Source: Aradus depressus | Taxonomy: Eukaryota > Arthropoda > Insecta > Hemiptera > Aradidae | Direction of reading: 5' to 3' | Assembly (NCBI GenBank): GCA_963662175.1 | Contig: OY759226.1 | Location: forward strand, 22,794,946 to 22,858,945 | Length of the DNA stretch: 64,000 nucleotides | Part shown: in pieces, positions 43,191-56,410 of the stretch | Layout: each line of letters begins with the position of its first letter | How positions within the stretch are numbered: the first letter of the stretch is position 1 | Made by a program: the position numbers and the translations under genes | Notes under the pieces: generated by a model | The model's input: the letters and a program-made list of their open reading frames with translations, nothing else | Told to the model about the DNA's origin: nothing | Database searches by the model: none

Positions 43191-43345
43191 CAAAGTTACC
43201 AAAAAACTATCAATAAGAACAGTTCATACATGATTTACATTAGTTCTAAAAATTAAAACAGGATGCGATGCGTCTGGTTCGAAAATTTCGGGACTACATT
43301 ATATAAATTAATTTGTGGATCAACCAAAAAAAAGTAATACTTTTT
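43150..43345 (+). repeat. Inverted copy of 31848-32045
   Basis: ATCAATAAGAACAGTTCATA, GATGCGATGCGTCTGGTTCG and GGATCAACCAAAAAAAAGTA are the complements of the block near 31848-32010. Confidence 0.75.
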
Positions 43346-43669
43346 TTTTTTTTAATTTATTGAATGAGGAGGTTGAAAAAGATGATAATCCGTTGTAAAC
43401 GCATCGAATTTCTGACAGAGTACATAACTTGTTCTATACTTGGTTTTGGTGGGGAAGTATGAAGATAGTGATGAGCCGAAATAGAAATATAGAAATGTTG
43501 ATCACTGGGATATTTTAGTGGGTTGCCCAACCTCTGCTCTTTGTCAATTGTATTTTTTATTTACTTTGTTATTGAAGTGAAACGAAACTGAATTAATTAT
43601 ACATAGATTCCACGTATTAGAATTTAGCCAAGGATATCGGCCTGCTAAAATACCACGTATACCTATGTG
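43346..43669. other. Intergenic sequence, nothing recognised
   Basis: AT-rich; no coding, RNA gene or repeat with clear ends. Confidence 0.5.
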
Positions 43670-43860
43670 AATGAGGCCGGTGGTACAATGGTAGAGTACT
43701 TGCCCACTGAGCTGAAGACTTGAGGTACCCGTTATAGACCCCTACTCTAGCTAAGTAAACTGGGAAAGCAAACTTGGCTCAGGTCCATCAGAGTAATGGA
43801 AAAGCGCTTTGGTAGTAGGCGATAGTTAATGAAAAGCCCGGGCATGAGTCACAATAACTA
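43670..43860 (+). repeat. SINE, plus strand, diverged subfamily
   Basis: The head GGCCGGTGGTACAATGGTAG has a better A box than other copies. The B box is degenerate (GTACCCGTTATAGACCC). The tail is shortened (GGTAGTAGGCGATAGTTAAT, GCCCGGGCATGAGTC). Confidence 0.75.
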
Positions 43861-44159
43861 ACAAACTAAATAGAAAATAGAGAAGAAAAACCTTCGGGAA
43901 ATCACAAAATCTTTGATTTTACCAGAAATAAATGATAAAATGTTGTTAAAATTTTCAATTACGTTTCTTTGACGTGATGCGGTCCAGGAAAAATTTACGG
44001 AAGTCGGAAAAATCAATTTTACAAGAGAACCGAATAATGTGGCAACATTTAAATTGTCGATTTTATCACCAGTTCTTAGTAGTAACATTTGGCAAAATTG
44101 TGGACTAAAAACGAGCGCTAAAATTTAAATTGTCGATTTTTGGTTAGGTTTCTCTTTCA
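43861..44159. other. Intergenic sequence, nothing recognised
   Basis: The 76-codon minus-strand reading frame here has no recognisable motif and ordinary AT-rich composition; I do not call it a gene. Confidence 0.5.
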
Positions 44160-44269
44160 AAGCTCAGAAGTCAAGCACGCTTACCAATCAGCTACCGGCG
44201 CCCTCGGAATAAGTAAATAACGACTCGTAAGATGGAGTCCTAAACTTTCCCAACCCAGGTTTAGTTACC
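44160..44269 (-). repeat. SINE pieces left of the giant inverted-repeat element
   Basis: A head piece (GCTCAGAAGTCAAGCACGCT to GCTACCGGCGCCC) is joined to a tail piece ending GGTTTAGTTACC. The SINE continues on the other side of the element at 57818, and GTTACC (44264-44269) is present again at 57818-57823. Confidence 0.8.
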
Positions 44270-44777
44270 AGTAGAGAATATATGGGAGAGCTGCCCCCGC
44301 CACATCGGTGGCACCGGTGGCACCTCCCCCCACCCCTGTGTGGCACCCGTCTGAGGCTCCCCTGTGAGGCTCCCACCGCACAACATCTATTCCCATGGCT
44401 CGCGCAGCTCAACCTATGATGTACTTCCCCAGCTCAAACTATGATGTACTTCCCCAGCTCAAACTATGATGTACTTCCCCAGCTCAACATCTGAGCACCC
44501 TCACCTTCGGACCCACCACTTTTTTTTGCGTATGGAGAAAATATAGTCCATGACGTCACACCGACATGTCCAGACCTGCTTTTCCTAAGAGGTACTTCCC
44601 CAGCTCAACCTGTGAGCACCCGCACCTTCGGACCCACACAATCCTTTGATTTTTTTAAATTTAAATATTAGTAAATTATAATAAGCACACTAGCGCTCCC
44701 ATGCGTCTAGAATGTAAATTAATATTTATATAAGTAGCTAGGTGCGGCTTCTTAATAAAAAAAATAATAACTTGTAC

Positions 44778-44860
44778 TTACGGTATCGAACCCATCTACT
44801 TTGACTTGAGAGGCCGATACGCTAACCACGTGACCATTGTGACATGGTTACTGAAGGTGG
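44778..44860 (-). repeat. tRNA-like SINE head 1 in the left arm
   Basis: Minus strand: A box TGGTTAGCGTATCGG and B box GGGTTCGATACC, about the spacing of a tRNA gene, with a CTC at the anticodon region like glutamate tRNA. The acceptor stem does not close, so it is a tRNA-derived retroposon head. It is followed by CAAGTTATTATTTTT and a tail with CTAGACGCTTGGGAGCGCTAG. Mirrored at 57256-57338. Confidence 0.65.
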
Positions 44861-45778
44861 TGATAATCTAGGTATATAAATCTCCGGGGAGTATTAGCAG
44901 CACCAAGGTTCAGCGGTTTCTTGCCTTTTCACATATTTTGATCACCCCTCACCCCAAATTTCTTTCAAGTCATCCTTACTATATATTTTTTTAATTCACA
45001 TTACCCTCTCCTAATTTTCCGCGATCGTATAGCAATGTGGTTCCACTGAGGTATGGAGGACGTATAGCAATGCGGTTTCTCTGAGGTATGGAGGTCGTAT
45101 AGCAATGTGGTTCCTCTGAGGTATGAAGTAAGTAGTAATAACATAGTGGTTCCTCTGAGGTATGGAGTAAGTATAACAATGTACCTCCCCAGCTACATCC
45201 TATGCATAGACAAAGTATAGTCCTTTCCCCTCCCCTCCCATTCCCCGCCCCTTTTCCAGAAAAATCCTTGAGGGCGCTCAACTGGGTTGAAGAAGACCTA
45301 ACCAGAGAGCCCCCACTCGACCAAATTTTTTCATCCTTCTTAACCCAAAGAAGTTTCCGCTCTCCCCAACACAACAACAGTCACTTCTTAGGAACATTTC
45401 TTCTAATTTTTTATTTCTATCTAGTCTTACACACCACATCAATGATGTCCTTTAAACCTTTTTTTCTCAAGTTGGCGTAGCCAATCGCCCTTCCCAAAAC
45501 TTTTGCATCTCTCAGACCCCCTCATCACATTACAGAAGCCACTATGAGGTCAACCTATACTAGAGTTGTTCACTTTGAATCACATTCAATGTACCATCCC
45601 ACATCAACTCTTCACCCAATGTACCTCCCCAGCTCAACCCCTATAAGTCATCTCTCGCTTGAATCACTTACCCAGCGCTCACCAACCACGCCACTATTTT
45701 CTTACTTTGCCCACTAGAGCTCCCAAGCTTCTAGAATTTATAGATTGCTAGATGCGACTTAAGGAAAAAAATAACTTG

Positions 45779-45855
45779 CCCTAACGGGGATTGAACGCGG
45801 TCCCGGCACCTTTGGCATGGGAGACAAGCAGCTAACCCCGAGACCTACCCTGTTG
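45779..45855 (-). repeat. tRNA-like SINE head 2 in the left arm
   Basis: Minus strand: GGGTTAGCTGCTTGTC as A box and GCGTTCAATCCCC as B box. It is followed by CAAGTTATTTTTTTCC and CTAGAAGCTTGGGAGCTCTAG, the same tail type as head 1. This defines a second SINE family, distinct from the main one. Mirrored at 56261-56337. Confidence 0.65.
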
Positions 45856-48800
45856 AAGCAGGCGAAAATCTAGGTATACAAGTCAACAGATATCTCAAGA
45901 GGCATTGTAATCCGACTAAAGATTATTTTTCTGATCACTCATACAGACCCATCTCACACGATATTTTACATTACAGTCCTACTTCCACACATCAATCATT
46001 ATAAAATCATAATTCGTAAATCCTACTTCCCCAGATCAATTTTACTTCTCCTTCTAAACCTGAACAACCTCAATAGGAACCCTTACACTCAATCCAAAAT
46101 ATTTTTTCAAGACCGGCATACATTCACTTTTACTTCCTCATACTAATTCTCCGTCAACCCTCAGAACAGCGTCATAGTCAGTCCATCTCAATTTTCTCAC
46201 TTATACTTCCCCACATAAATTAGATAATTTTTTTACTCCAGCTTGTCTACACCCGAGCAATTTTCTTAAGATTTCATAATAGCCCATTACTTTTGACCTT
46301 AGCACCATCCTTCTTTGCCCAACTCATACAACCTCTCCTCTAGATCGTCTGACATTTTTTTCGGTCTATTCATACATTCTACGCCCACGAACCTTCCCCT
46401 ATGAATCAGTCGTACTTACCCACCACAAATCACCTTCAATGTACATACCCACGCCAACACTTCCTTTAAAATCATAATTTCTCATTACAATCCTACTTCC
46501 ACACATCAATCATTCTAAAATCATAATCTTTAATTATAGTTCGACTTCCTCAGACCAATTGTACTTCTTCCACTACTACAGATCCCCCTACACCTAGTTC
46601 TCGGGTCTTTCTCATATTTTATACTTAACAACATGAATTTTTTTAATTTTTTCTCGTTTTGTCCTAACCAATTTTCGACTCTCACCTCTAACCCTTCTAC
46701 TCACACACTATTCTGCTTCCACTACTACAGACCCACCCACACCACTACCCTAAGGATTTTCTTTTGATTTCGTCATAGTCTAATCGGTACTCTTAACCTT
46801 TTCCTTAGCACCATCCTTCTTCACACGTTTTCTTCGTCCAACTCCCACAATCTCTCTAGACATGATTCGTTTAACATTTTTTCATCATAACCGGGTTTAC
46901 CCATACATACACCGGTATCATCCTACAGACCCATTCAACTTAGACTTTTTTATCCCTTAATTCTAGTCACCAATCTTTAGCATCATTACTCTACATACCA
47001 ATTTCCTAGTACACATTAAAATGTTATTTTTGAATTAATGCCAGGGCGGTAACCTCCTTTGACCCTACTCAATATAAACTATCAACCCAAAAACAAAGTA
47101 AATAGGTATTCCCTCCCAGCTAAATTCTCGTTCCCTCTCCTGTATAGTATACCTTAAGCTCTACAGTGAACCATCCCGACCCTAACACAATGTCTATCGC
47201 CTTATACATATTATTGTATTTATCATGGTAAGTTATATCACAAAACATTTTCCTACAACTAACATTCAACAGTACCCAAATTAAGATCAGCACACTACTC
47301 TGGATGTAGAACACATTCCCGTACATACGACATTTTCATCATACCCATTAAGATACTTGAATCTACAACACACCTCTCCCTTGCTCTATAATACTCTTTA
47401 GGACTAGATGTTCCTTTTCCGCGGTCTCATGGAGACATTCTTCGATCAACATGTGGTATATTTAACTTAAATTATTTTACATGCTGCTTTTTGTATACCT
47501 TAATTTCACTTGGACTGCTTTTCATCTCCAGCCATCGCTTGGGCTGCTTCTCGCCAACCTCTCTACATTCACCTCATACTGAAACATACTTTATGAGGGG
47601 TACATCTCTACCAATCCTCGGTTTTACTGGTTAAACACTTGTTTTCTCCTGCCACCAACAGTCTACAGTAATTGCTCTCATAGCCTTAGAGACCTCGCCC
47701 AATCCATACCAATTTGCCGCTCTTCAATTCTACTTACCATACATTATACCGAGATAGGCTTCTACAAGTATAGACCACACCTCCGTCAACATTTGATTCA
47801 AACCACTTCTATCCCAATAAACCTTTCACTGAGACATACATACATACTAGCATACAACATCAGCCAAGGGATTTTCTTCAGAATTCATCATAACCTAACC
47901 GGCACTCTTAGCCTATTCTTTAGCATGTACCAAAAAACCTCGTGATTCACACATTTCTTCAACCAACTTATACAACCTCATCGATATTCTTACTTCAAAT
48001 CCTATGATCCTAGCACCCCAGGTCTTCATTTACACCCTGTTTTATATGTATTTAAATATTTTCACATACCTAATCCGGCAATGACAACATCCACAGTTCT
48101 CGTCGATATTTAGATTCGCATTTCCAATGTTACTTTAGCCTCACTATATTTTTCGACTAAAACCTAAAGTAGGAATACATTTCAGTTACATCGATAGGTT
48201 TAATTCATACATCATCACCAACTTCCTACCACCAATAGACCTCACCTACTGTATTACGGACATCTCATCTAGGACTTCATACTCTTTCCTCTACAACCTA
48301 TTACACACATACAACATTATATATACTAAAAACCTTGTCAGCCTATACTAATTTATTTAATTAATTAGCTTATTCCCTACCATCCTTTGACATCGCCCTA
48401 GTATGCAACAATACCATTGTAAATGTTTCATTAGGTTTTACATTTCACATTTTCATATATATCACAGACCACAATCATTATTGAACCCTCCCTACTACTT
48501 CACTACCTATGGATTCTGTCAATTAAACACGTACAGCACAGCCGAGTAATTCAGACCGACCTCACACCCTCATGTGCCCTTTGCATTTTCTAATACTCTT
48601 GTATACAATACCCATAATTCCAACGTCTTCCATTTATCATCTTCATACCTAACACCTATGATCTATTCTTTTCTTTAGAACCATCTATACCCTAAAACCC
48701 CTGCTTCACACTTCACTCAACTCCCAGCACCACAACCTCTCCGAAATTTTTGTAATGTGTACTGCTGGGGAGCAGTACATCATAGTTCTCCAAAGACTTG

Positions 48801-51244
48801 TATTATCTTAACATAAATCATATATATCCATTTTCAACAGAATTACTAACATATATTTTACAAGATTAGATTCATAATCGTAAATCCCCGGTATTTTTCA
48901 GAGTTCTCAGAGTTATTTGACCCCAATTCGATGTCACAAGAAGCTTCAAAACAGTCTGTGTTCTATTAGTTTTTCCTTGTGTATTTAATACAATAAATTC
49001 ATGTATATACCTTACCGCCTCTGAAGCAGTCCTACACAAACTCCCCAATACTTGGTACATTCGGACCTGATTTCATGCTGGAAGTCTTATAAGAGTATAT
49101 TAATACGTCTTCATACATCTGTCAAACTACATTTTCATAACCATCAACATTCTCCCAACATATAAATTTCTTACCAGAACTTTCAAGAAGACCGGACCAT
49201 ATTCATTCGAAGCTCAACCTTATAGGATGTGTATTCACAGTATTATCATGAATAAACTGAAAACAAATCCACTCCTTGTATGATGTACAACTCAATGGGG
49301 ATACCTAAATACCATTCCTATCAATCCTTGGCTTAACATCTTTAAACTTCAAGTTTCACAGAATGTAACTTAGACACAGTATTTGTGTGCTCATGGGACT
49401 GTGGAGCGGGCATTTCTCAAGTTTTAAAGTGTTTAACACAAAATCCATCTTTTGTTTTAAATTACATACTTTATCATCAGCTGTACCCAATATACCTCTT
49501 TTCATAAAGTATCCAGTGTTTTATTAGACATGTAGCATATTTCGATTAGTATCCTTGTAGGTCACCCATTTTTCGACAATTGAAACTCTTATAATAACAC
49601 CCTGACGTAGGTATTCATTCCAGTCACACAGCTGCAAAATTGTTTTATTCCTTTAAAAATTAACCAACAAAACCATCCTATGCGAAGAAGTCATTGAACA
49701 ATTTACCCACTTAGCCGGATAATTATTTTTTAAATGGTAAAATCTAGGCCTTGTAGGCCCCAAAACACATCAGACCTTTACATTTATAATAAAGTAGCAC
49801 AGATCCCGATAACCAAAGTAGGAACCATTATAACATCCAACTAATGCTAGAATAATATAGGCTAGGATAAAATATATATTTTACATACTTTACAACACAT
49901 CATTCGAGAACGTAACCTACCACCATACACCATTAAAATTTTTTTTTACACAAACAACACATTATAGAGGTATTCAACCTTATTACTACGAAACCACCGG
50001 TTCAAAACTTCAAACACATTGATACTCATCGCACTAAAACTATACATTTTTTTAGTACAATCCATATCATACCTTGACATAACCTTTGGCAACAACAATA
50101 CTTCAAAACCCAGGTTTTTGCGTTTTTCTTTAGGTCCTTTACATTACGCATTTTTCATATACATCACAGACCCCATCATTATTGAACCCTATACTCATAA
50201 AATCATTCATTAAAACTACTTCACTACCTAACTACTTTTTTCATCTAAGCACGTACAGCACAGTCGGTAGGTTATAGTTCACACCGACCTTACTCATACA
50301 ACACACATACTTACATACATTTACATACACTTCAATTTTAATTCATACCCTATAAAATTATAACCGTCAGCCCCTGTATTATTCTCAAACTATGTCAAAA
50401 GCGCTACAAACCCACTGACTTTTTTGTTCACATGTGACACCTATTATAGTCTTATAGGCCTGCATCAAACACCATCCACACCTTACAGCGAACTCTATCA
50501 CAAGTAGCTCCGTCCATCTCTTTGGCATGTGTCATATTTCGATTCGTATCCTTTTTTAAACCATTTTTCATATATGTGACTTTTTATCGCCCACATACCT
50601 GTGAAACAATTCTTTAAACATAATTTAAGTACATCAACTAATATTCTTAATATATTTTACTTATTTCATTCATTCATTTCCTTTATCTCACTTAGGATGC
50701 TCCTCACCAGCATCAGAGCTTTACACCAGGAGTCCCCTCAGACCTGTATCATACTGAAAATATACTTTTTACCCCCTCAAATAATTTTTCTGGTTCTGAT
50801 CAGTCTTACCTACCAACAGCAATTGTTAGCTCTCTCAGGAACCTTATAATTTCTCACACCATCACACATCAATTACCCCACTTATTCCAATCCTACATGT
50901 CGAAACAGAGAATATTTCCGGAGAGTCTTAACCCCAATAGGAGCCCTTGTACCGAACCTCCCATCCCTCCTTTCTAGAGGTCAGACACTTAAAATTTCTT
51001 TGACATCTACCCACTTTTTACCCCAAACCAACCTACATCCTAGTCCATCATGCATCATAACTCTAGCATAGACCACCTAATCCTTAACGCGAACTCAGGC
51101 ATTTACTTTATGTCACTTCGGGTGCTTTTCACCACCCTCGACACAGATCACGCCTGAAGTGAGCCGCTTATAGTCGAACACACCCCGATTATAGACGAGT
51201 CAAACGACCGGAGGACACCTGTTAACAACGTATACCAAGTTAAA

Positions 51245-52245
51245 CTAGATAAAAATCCAATATTTATATAAAAATGTGGAATTATACATAAATCGGACCA
51301 AAAAGTGTATAATTATTGAAAAATGTGGTGTTTTTACATAACTCAGGCAAAAAAACGTGGTAATGAGACAAATTAGACATTATAAACTGGATAATGTTGT
51401 TAAATCAACACAGCCGGCAGAAGACCTCTCCGAGATACAGTGTGCTCGGACGTATATAGTTTAAACTCTCCTCACATCTACATTTTCTAAGGAGTTTCAT
51501 AGAACTTGAAGTAAATTTTGTAACATCTACTGACTGACGATTACGAGAGATGTGTGCTGCAAAGCCGGGTTGGGGTCTCTAAACGGAGTAACTACTACAG
51601 CCGGGTTTGGGGGTCTGTATATAATATAGCTGGTGTGAGGGTCTGTACATAATATAGTCGAGGCTTATACTTACTGACTTTTAGCAAGAGATGGGGGCTG
51701 TGTAGCCGAGCCGTGTGAGAGGCTATATGGCTGTATGCATCTCTTCCTAGATAAAAATCCAATATTTATATAAAAATGTGGAATTATGCATAAATCGAAC
51801 CAAAAAGTGTATAATTATTGAAAAATGTGGTATTTTTACATAACTCAGTCAAAAAAACGTGGTAATGAGACAAATTTGACATTATAAACTGGATAATGAT
51901 GATACATCAGCACAGCCGCCAGAAGACTGCTCTCTGAGGGACAGTGTGCTCGGGCGTATACAGTTTAAACTCTCCTCGCATATACATTTTCTACGGAGTT
52001 TCATAGAATTTGAAGTAAATTTGTAACATCTACTGACTGACTCTGACGAGAGATGAGGGCTGCAAAGCCGGGTTGGGGTCTCTAAACGGAGTAACTACTA
52101 CAGCCGGGTTTGGGGGTCTGTATATAATATAGCCGGTGTGAGGGTCTGTACATAATATAGTCGAGGCTTCTACTTACTGACTTTTGGCAAGAGATGGGGG
52201 CTGTATAGCCGAGCCGTGTGAGGGCCTGTATGCATTTCTTCTATG
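51245..52245. repeat. 502-bp tandem duplication in the spacer
   Basis: Unit 1 is 51245-51746, unit 2 is 51747 to about 52245. Both start CTAGATAAAAATCCAATATT and end near CTGTATGCAT(C/T)TCTTC. They differ at scattered single bases and small indels. Confidence 0.93.
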
Positions 52246-52489
52246 CGGAGTCAGAGGGATCGGGAAGGAGACACTGCTAGAATCATACCGATATCAAATT
52301 TCATAAAAACATGAGGAAAATTAGTTGAGATAGGGAGAAATTGAAACACCTCTGGCTGAGTGGTTAGCAGTGCCGGTGACCATGAAGGGAGAGCTGAATC
52401 ATTCTAAGTGGAGAAGTACATTGGTAATGATTCAAAGAACAAAAATTTATATGAAAAATCTAGTTGGAGTGGAAACCTCAGGATGGTTA

Positions 52490-52605
52490 GCAGTGGTTAG
52501 GGCTGGGTTTAAGTGGTTTGAGGTGATTGGGGCTGGGTTCAAGAGGTTTGAGGTGGTTAGGGCTGGGTTTCAATGGTTAAAGGTGATTAAGGTTGTGTTT
52601 TCAAC
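52490..52605. repeat. Minisatellite of about 32 bp
   Basis: GGTTAGGGCTGGGTTT followed by (A/C)A(A/G)TGGTTTGAGGTG-like sequence, about 3.5 diverged copies. Confidence 0.8.
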
Positions 52606-55600
52606 TGGGGAGGGATAACTACCATACGACCTGAGGCGCAAGATTGGTATGTAATTTAAAACAAAAGATGGATTTTGTGTTAAACACTTTAAAACTTGAG
52701 AAATGCCCGCTCCACAGTCCCATGAGCACACAAATACTGTGTCTAAGTTACATTCTGTGAAACTTGAAGTTTAAAGATGTTAAGCCAAGGATTGATAGGA
52801 ATGGTATTTAGGTATCCCCATTGAGTTGTACATCATACAAGGAGTGGATTTGTTTTCAGTTTATTCATGATAATACTGTGAATACACATCCTATAAGGTT
52901 GAGCTTCGAATGAATATGGTCCGGTCTTCTTGAAAGTTCTGGTAAGAAATTTATATGTTGGGAGAATGTTGATGGTTATGAAAATGTAGTTTGACAGATG
53001 TATGAAGACGTATTAATATACTCTTATAAGACTTCCAGCATGAAATCAGGTCCGAATGTACCAAGTATTGGGGAGTTTGTGTAGGACTGCTTCAGAGGCG
53101 GTAAGGTATATACATGAATTTATTGTATTAAATACACAAGGAAAAACTAATAGAACACAGACTGTTTTGAAGCTTCTTGTGACATCGAATTGGGGTCAAA
53201 TAACTCTGAGAACTCTGAAAAATACCGGGGATTTACGATTATGAATCTAATCTTGTAAAATATATGTTAGTAATTCTGTTGAAAATGGATATATATGATT
53301 TATGTTAAGATAATACAAGTCTTTGGAGAACTATGATGTACTGCTCCCCAGCAGTACACATTACAAAAATTTCGGAGAGGTTGTGGTGCTGGGAGTTGAG
53401 TGAAGTGTGAAGCAGGGGTTTTAGGGTATAGATGGTTCTAAAGAAAAGAATAGATCATAGGTGTTAGGTATGAAGATGATAAATGGAAGACGTTGGAATT
53501 ATGGGTATTGTATACAAGAGTATTAGAAAATGCAAAGGGCACATGAGGGTGTGAGGTCGGTCTGAATTACTCGGCTGTGCTGTACGTGTTTAATTGACAG
53601 AATCCATAGGTAGTGAAGTAGTAGGGAGGGTTCAATAATGATTGTGGTCTGTGATATATATGAAAATGTGAAATGTAAAACCTAATGAAACATTTACAAT
53701 GGTATTGTTGCATACTAGGGCGATGTCAAAGGATGGTAGGGAATAAGCTAATTAATTAAATAAATTAGTATAGGCTGACAAGGTTTTTAGTATATATAAT
53801 GTTGTATGTGTGTAATAGGTTGTAGAGGAAAGAGTATGAAGTCCTAGATGAGATGTCCGTAATACAGTAGGTGAGGTCTATTGGTGGTAGGAAGTTGGTG
53901 ATGATGTATGAATTAAACCTATCGATGTAACTGAAATGTATTCCTACTTTAGGTTTTAGTCGAAAAATATAGTGAGGCTAAAGTAACATTGGAAATGCGA
54001 ATCTAAATATCGACGAGAACTGTGGATGTTGTCATTGCCGGATTAGGTATGTGAAAATATTTAAATACATATAAAACAGGGTGTAAATGAAGACCTGGGG
54101 TGCTAGGATCATAGGATTTGAAGTAAGAATATCGATGAGGTTGTATAAGTTGGTTGAAGAAATGTGTGAATCACGAGGTTTTTTGGTACATGCTAAAGAA
54201 TAGGCTAAGAGTGCCGGTTAGGTTATGATGAATTCTGAAGAAAATCCCTTGGCTGATGTTGTATGCTAGTATGTATGTATGTCTCAGTGAAAGGTTTATT
54301 GGGATAGAAGTGGTTTGAATCAAATGTTGACGGAGGTGTGGTCTATACTTGTAGAAGCCTATCTCGGTATAATGTATGGTAAGTAGAATTGAAGAGCGGC
54401 AAATTGGTATGGATTGGGCGAGGTCTCTAAGGCTATGAGAGCAATTACTGTAGACTGTTGGTGGCAGGAGAAAACAAGTGTTTAACCAGTAAAACCGAGG
54501 ATTGGTAGAGATGTACCCCTCATAAAGTATGTTTCAGTATGAGGTGAATGTAGAGAGGTTGGCGAGAAGCAGCCCAAGCGATGGCTGGAGATGAAAAGCA
54601 GTCCAAGTGAAATTAAGGTATACAAAAAGCAGCATGTAAAATAATTTAAGTTAAATATACCACATGTTGATCGAAGAATGTCTCCATGAGACCGCGGAAA
54701 AGGAACATCTAGTCCTAAAGAGTATTATAGAGCAAGGGAGAGGTGTGTTGTAGATTCAAGTATCTTAATGGGTATGATGAAAATGTCGTATGTACGGGAA
54801 TGTGTTCTACATCCAGAGTAGTGTGCTGATCTTAATTTGGGTACTGTTGAATGTTAGTTGTAGGAAAATGTTTTGTGATATAACTTACCATGATAAATAC
54901 AATAATATGTATAAGGCGATAGACATTGTGTTAGGGTCGGGATGGTTCACTGTAGAGCTTAAGGTATACTATACAGGAGAGGGAACGAGAATTTAGCTGG
55001 GAGGGAATACCTATTTACTTTGTTTTTGGGTTGATAGTTTATATTGAGTAGGGTCAAAGGAGGTTACCGCCCTGGCATTAATTCAAAAATAACATTTTAA
55101 TGTGTACTAGGAAATTGGTATGTAGAGTAATGATGCTAAAGATTGGTGACTAGAATTAAGGGATAAAAAAGTCTAAGTTGAATGGGTCTGTAGGATGATA
55201 CCGGTGTATGTATGGGTAAACCCGGTTATGATGAAAAAATGTTAAACGAATCATGTCTAGAGAGATTGTGGGAGTTGGACGAAGAAAACGTGTGAAGAAG
55301 GATGGTGCTAAGGAAAAGGTTAAGAGTACCGATTAGACTATGACGAAATCAAAAGAAAATCCTTAGGGTAGTGGTGTGGGTGGGTCTGTAGTAGTGGAAG
55401 CAGAATAGTGTGTGAGTAGAAGGGTTAGAGGTGAGAGTCGAAAATTGGTTAGGACAAAACGAGAAAAAATTAAAAAAATTCATGTTGTTAAGTATAAAAT
55501 ATGAGAAAGACCCGAGAACTAGGTGTAGGGGGATCTGTAGTAGTGGAAGAAGTACAATTGGTCTGAGGAAGTCGAACTATAATTAAAGATTATGATTTTA

Positions 55601-56260
55601 GAATGATTGATGTGTGGAAGTAGGATTGTAATGAGAAATTATGATTTTAAAGGAAGTGTTGGCGTGGGTATGTACATTGAAGGTGATTTGTGGTGGGTAA
55701 GTACGACTGATTCATAGGGGAAGGTTCGTGGGCGTAGAATGTATGAATAGACCGAAAAAAATGTCAGACGATCTAGAGGAGAGGTTGTATGAGTTGGGCA
55801 AAGAAGGATGGTGCTAAGGTCAAAAGTAATGGGCTATTATGAAATCTTAAGAAAATTGCTCGGGTGTAGACAAGCTGGAGTAAAAAAATTATCTAATTTA
55901 TGTGGGGAAGTATAAGTGAGAAAATTGAGATGGACTGACTATGACGCTGTTCTGAGGGTTGACGGAGAATTAGTATGAGGAAGTAAAAGTGAATGTATGC
56001 CGGTCTTGAAAAAATATTTTGGATTGAGTGTAAGGGTTCCTATTGAGGTTGTTCAGGTTTAGAAGGAGAAGTAAAATTGATCTGGGGAAGTAGGATTTAC
56101 GAATTATGATTTTATAATGATTGATGTGTGGAAGTAGGACTGTAATGTAAAATATCGTGTGAGATGGGTCTGTATGAGTGATCAGAAAAATAATCTTTAG
56201 TCGGATTACAATGCCTCTTGAGATATCTGTTGACTTGTATACCTAGATTTTCGCCTGCTT

Positions 56261-56410
56261 CAACAGGGTAGGTCTCGGGGTTAGCTGCTTGTCTCCCATG
56301 CCAAAGGTGCCGGGACCGCGTTCAATCCCCGTTAGGGCAAGTTATTTTTTTCCTTAAGTCGCATCTAGCAATCTATAAATTCTAGAAGCTTGGGAGCTCT
56401 AGTGGGCAAA
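56261..56410 (+). repeat. tRNA-derived SINE 2, right-arm copy of head 2
   Basis: Plus-strand mirror of 45779-45855, with body and CTAGAAGCTTGGGAGCTCTAG tail. Confidence 0.6.

Larger units (their letters stand above)
44270..49469 (+). repeat. Left terminal inverted repeat (about 5.2 kb)
   Basis: Every position x pairs with 102116 minus x in the right arm over most of its length. The outer 250 bp differ by one extra copy of a unit ending CTTCCCCAGCTC and by small changes near 44520-44560. The plus strand of this arm is strikingly rich in C and poor in G. It contains two tRNA-like heads and repeats of CCCCAGCT(C/A)-type words. The 128- and 92-codon reading frames have no recognisable motifs. 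Confidence 0.92.
49470..52646. other. Unpaired spacer of the giant inverted-repeat element
   Basis: The first half (49470-51170) has the same C-rich/G-poor plus strand as the left arm and holds diverged copies of arm sequence (50120-50310 resembles 48430-48580). The second half is a 502-bp tandem duplication and a GGTTAGGGCTGGGTTT minisatellite. No convincing coding sequence; the 64- and 82-codon frames show no domain. Confidence 0.75.

Noticed and set aside
44778..44860. A functional tRNA gene
   Set aside because: A and B boxes are present but the acceptor stem does not pair and there is SINE tail downstream.
44991..45377. 128-codon reading frame, also present in mirror at 56739-57125
   Set aside because: Identical only because the arms are inverted copies; low-complexity repeats of YLLHTSEEP and no domain. 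Not supported as a gene.
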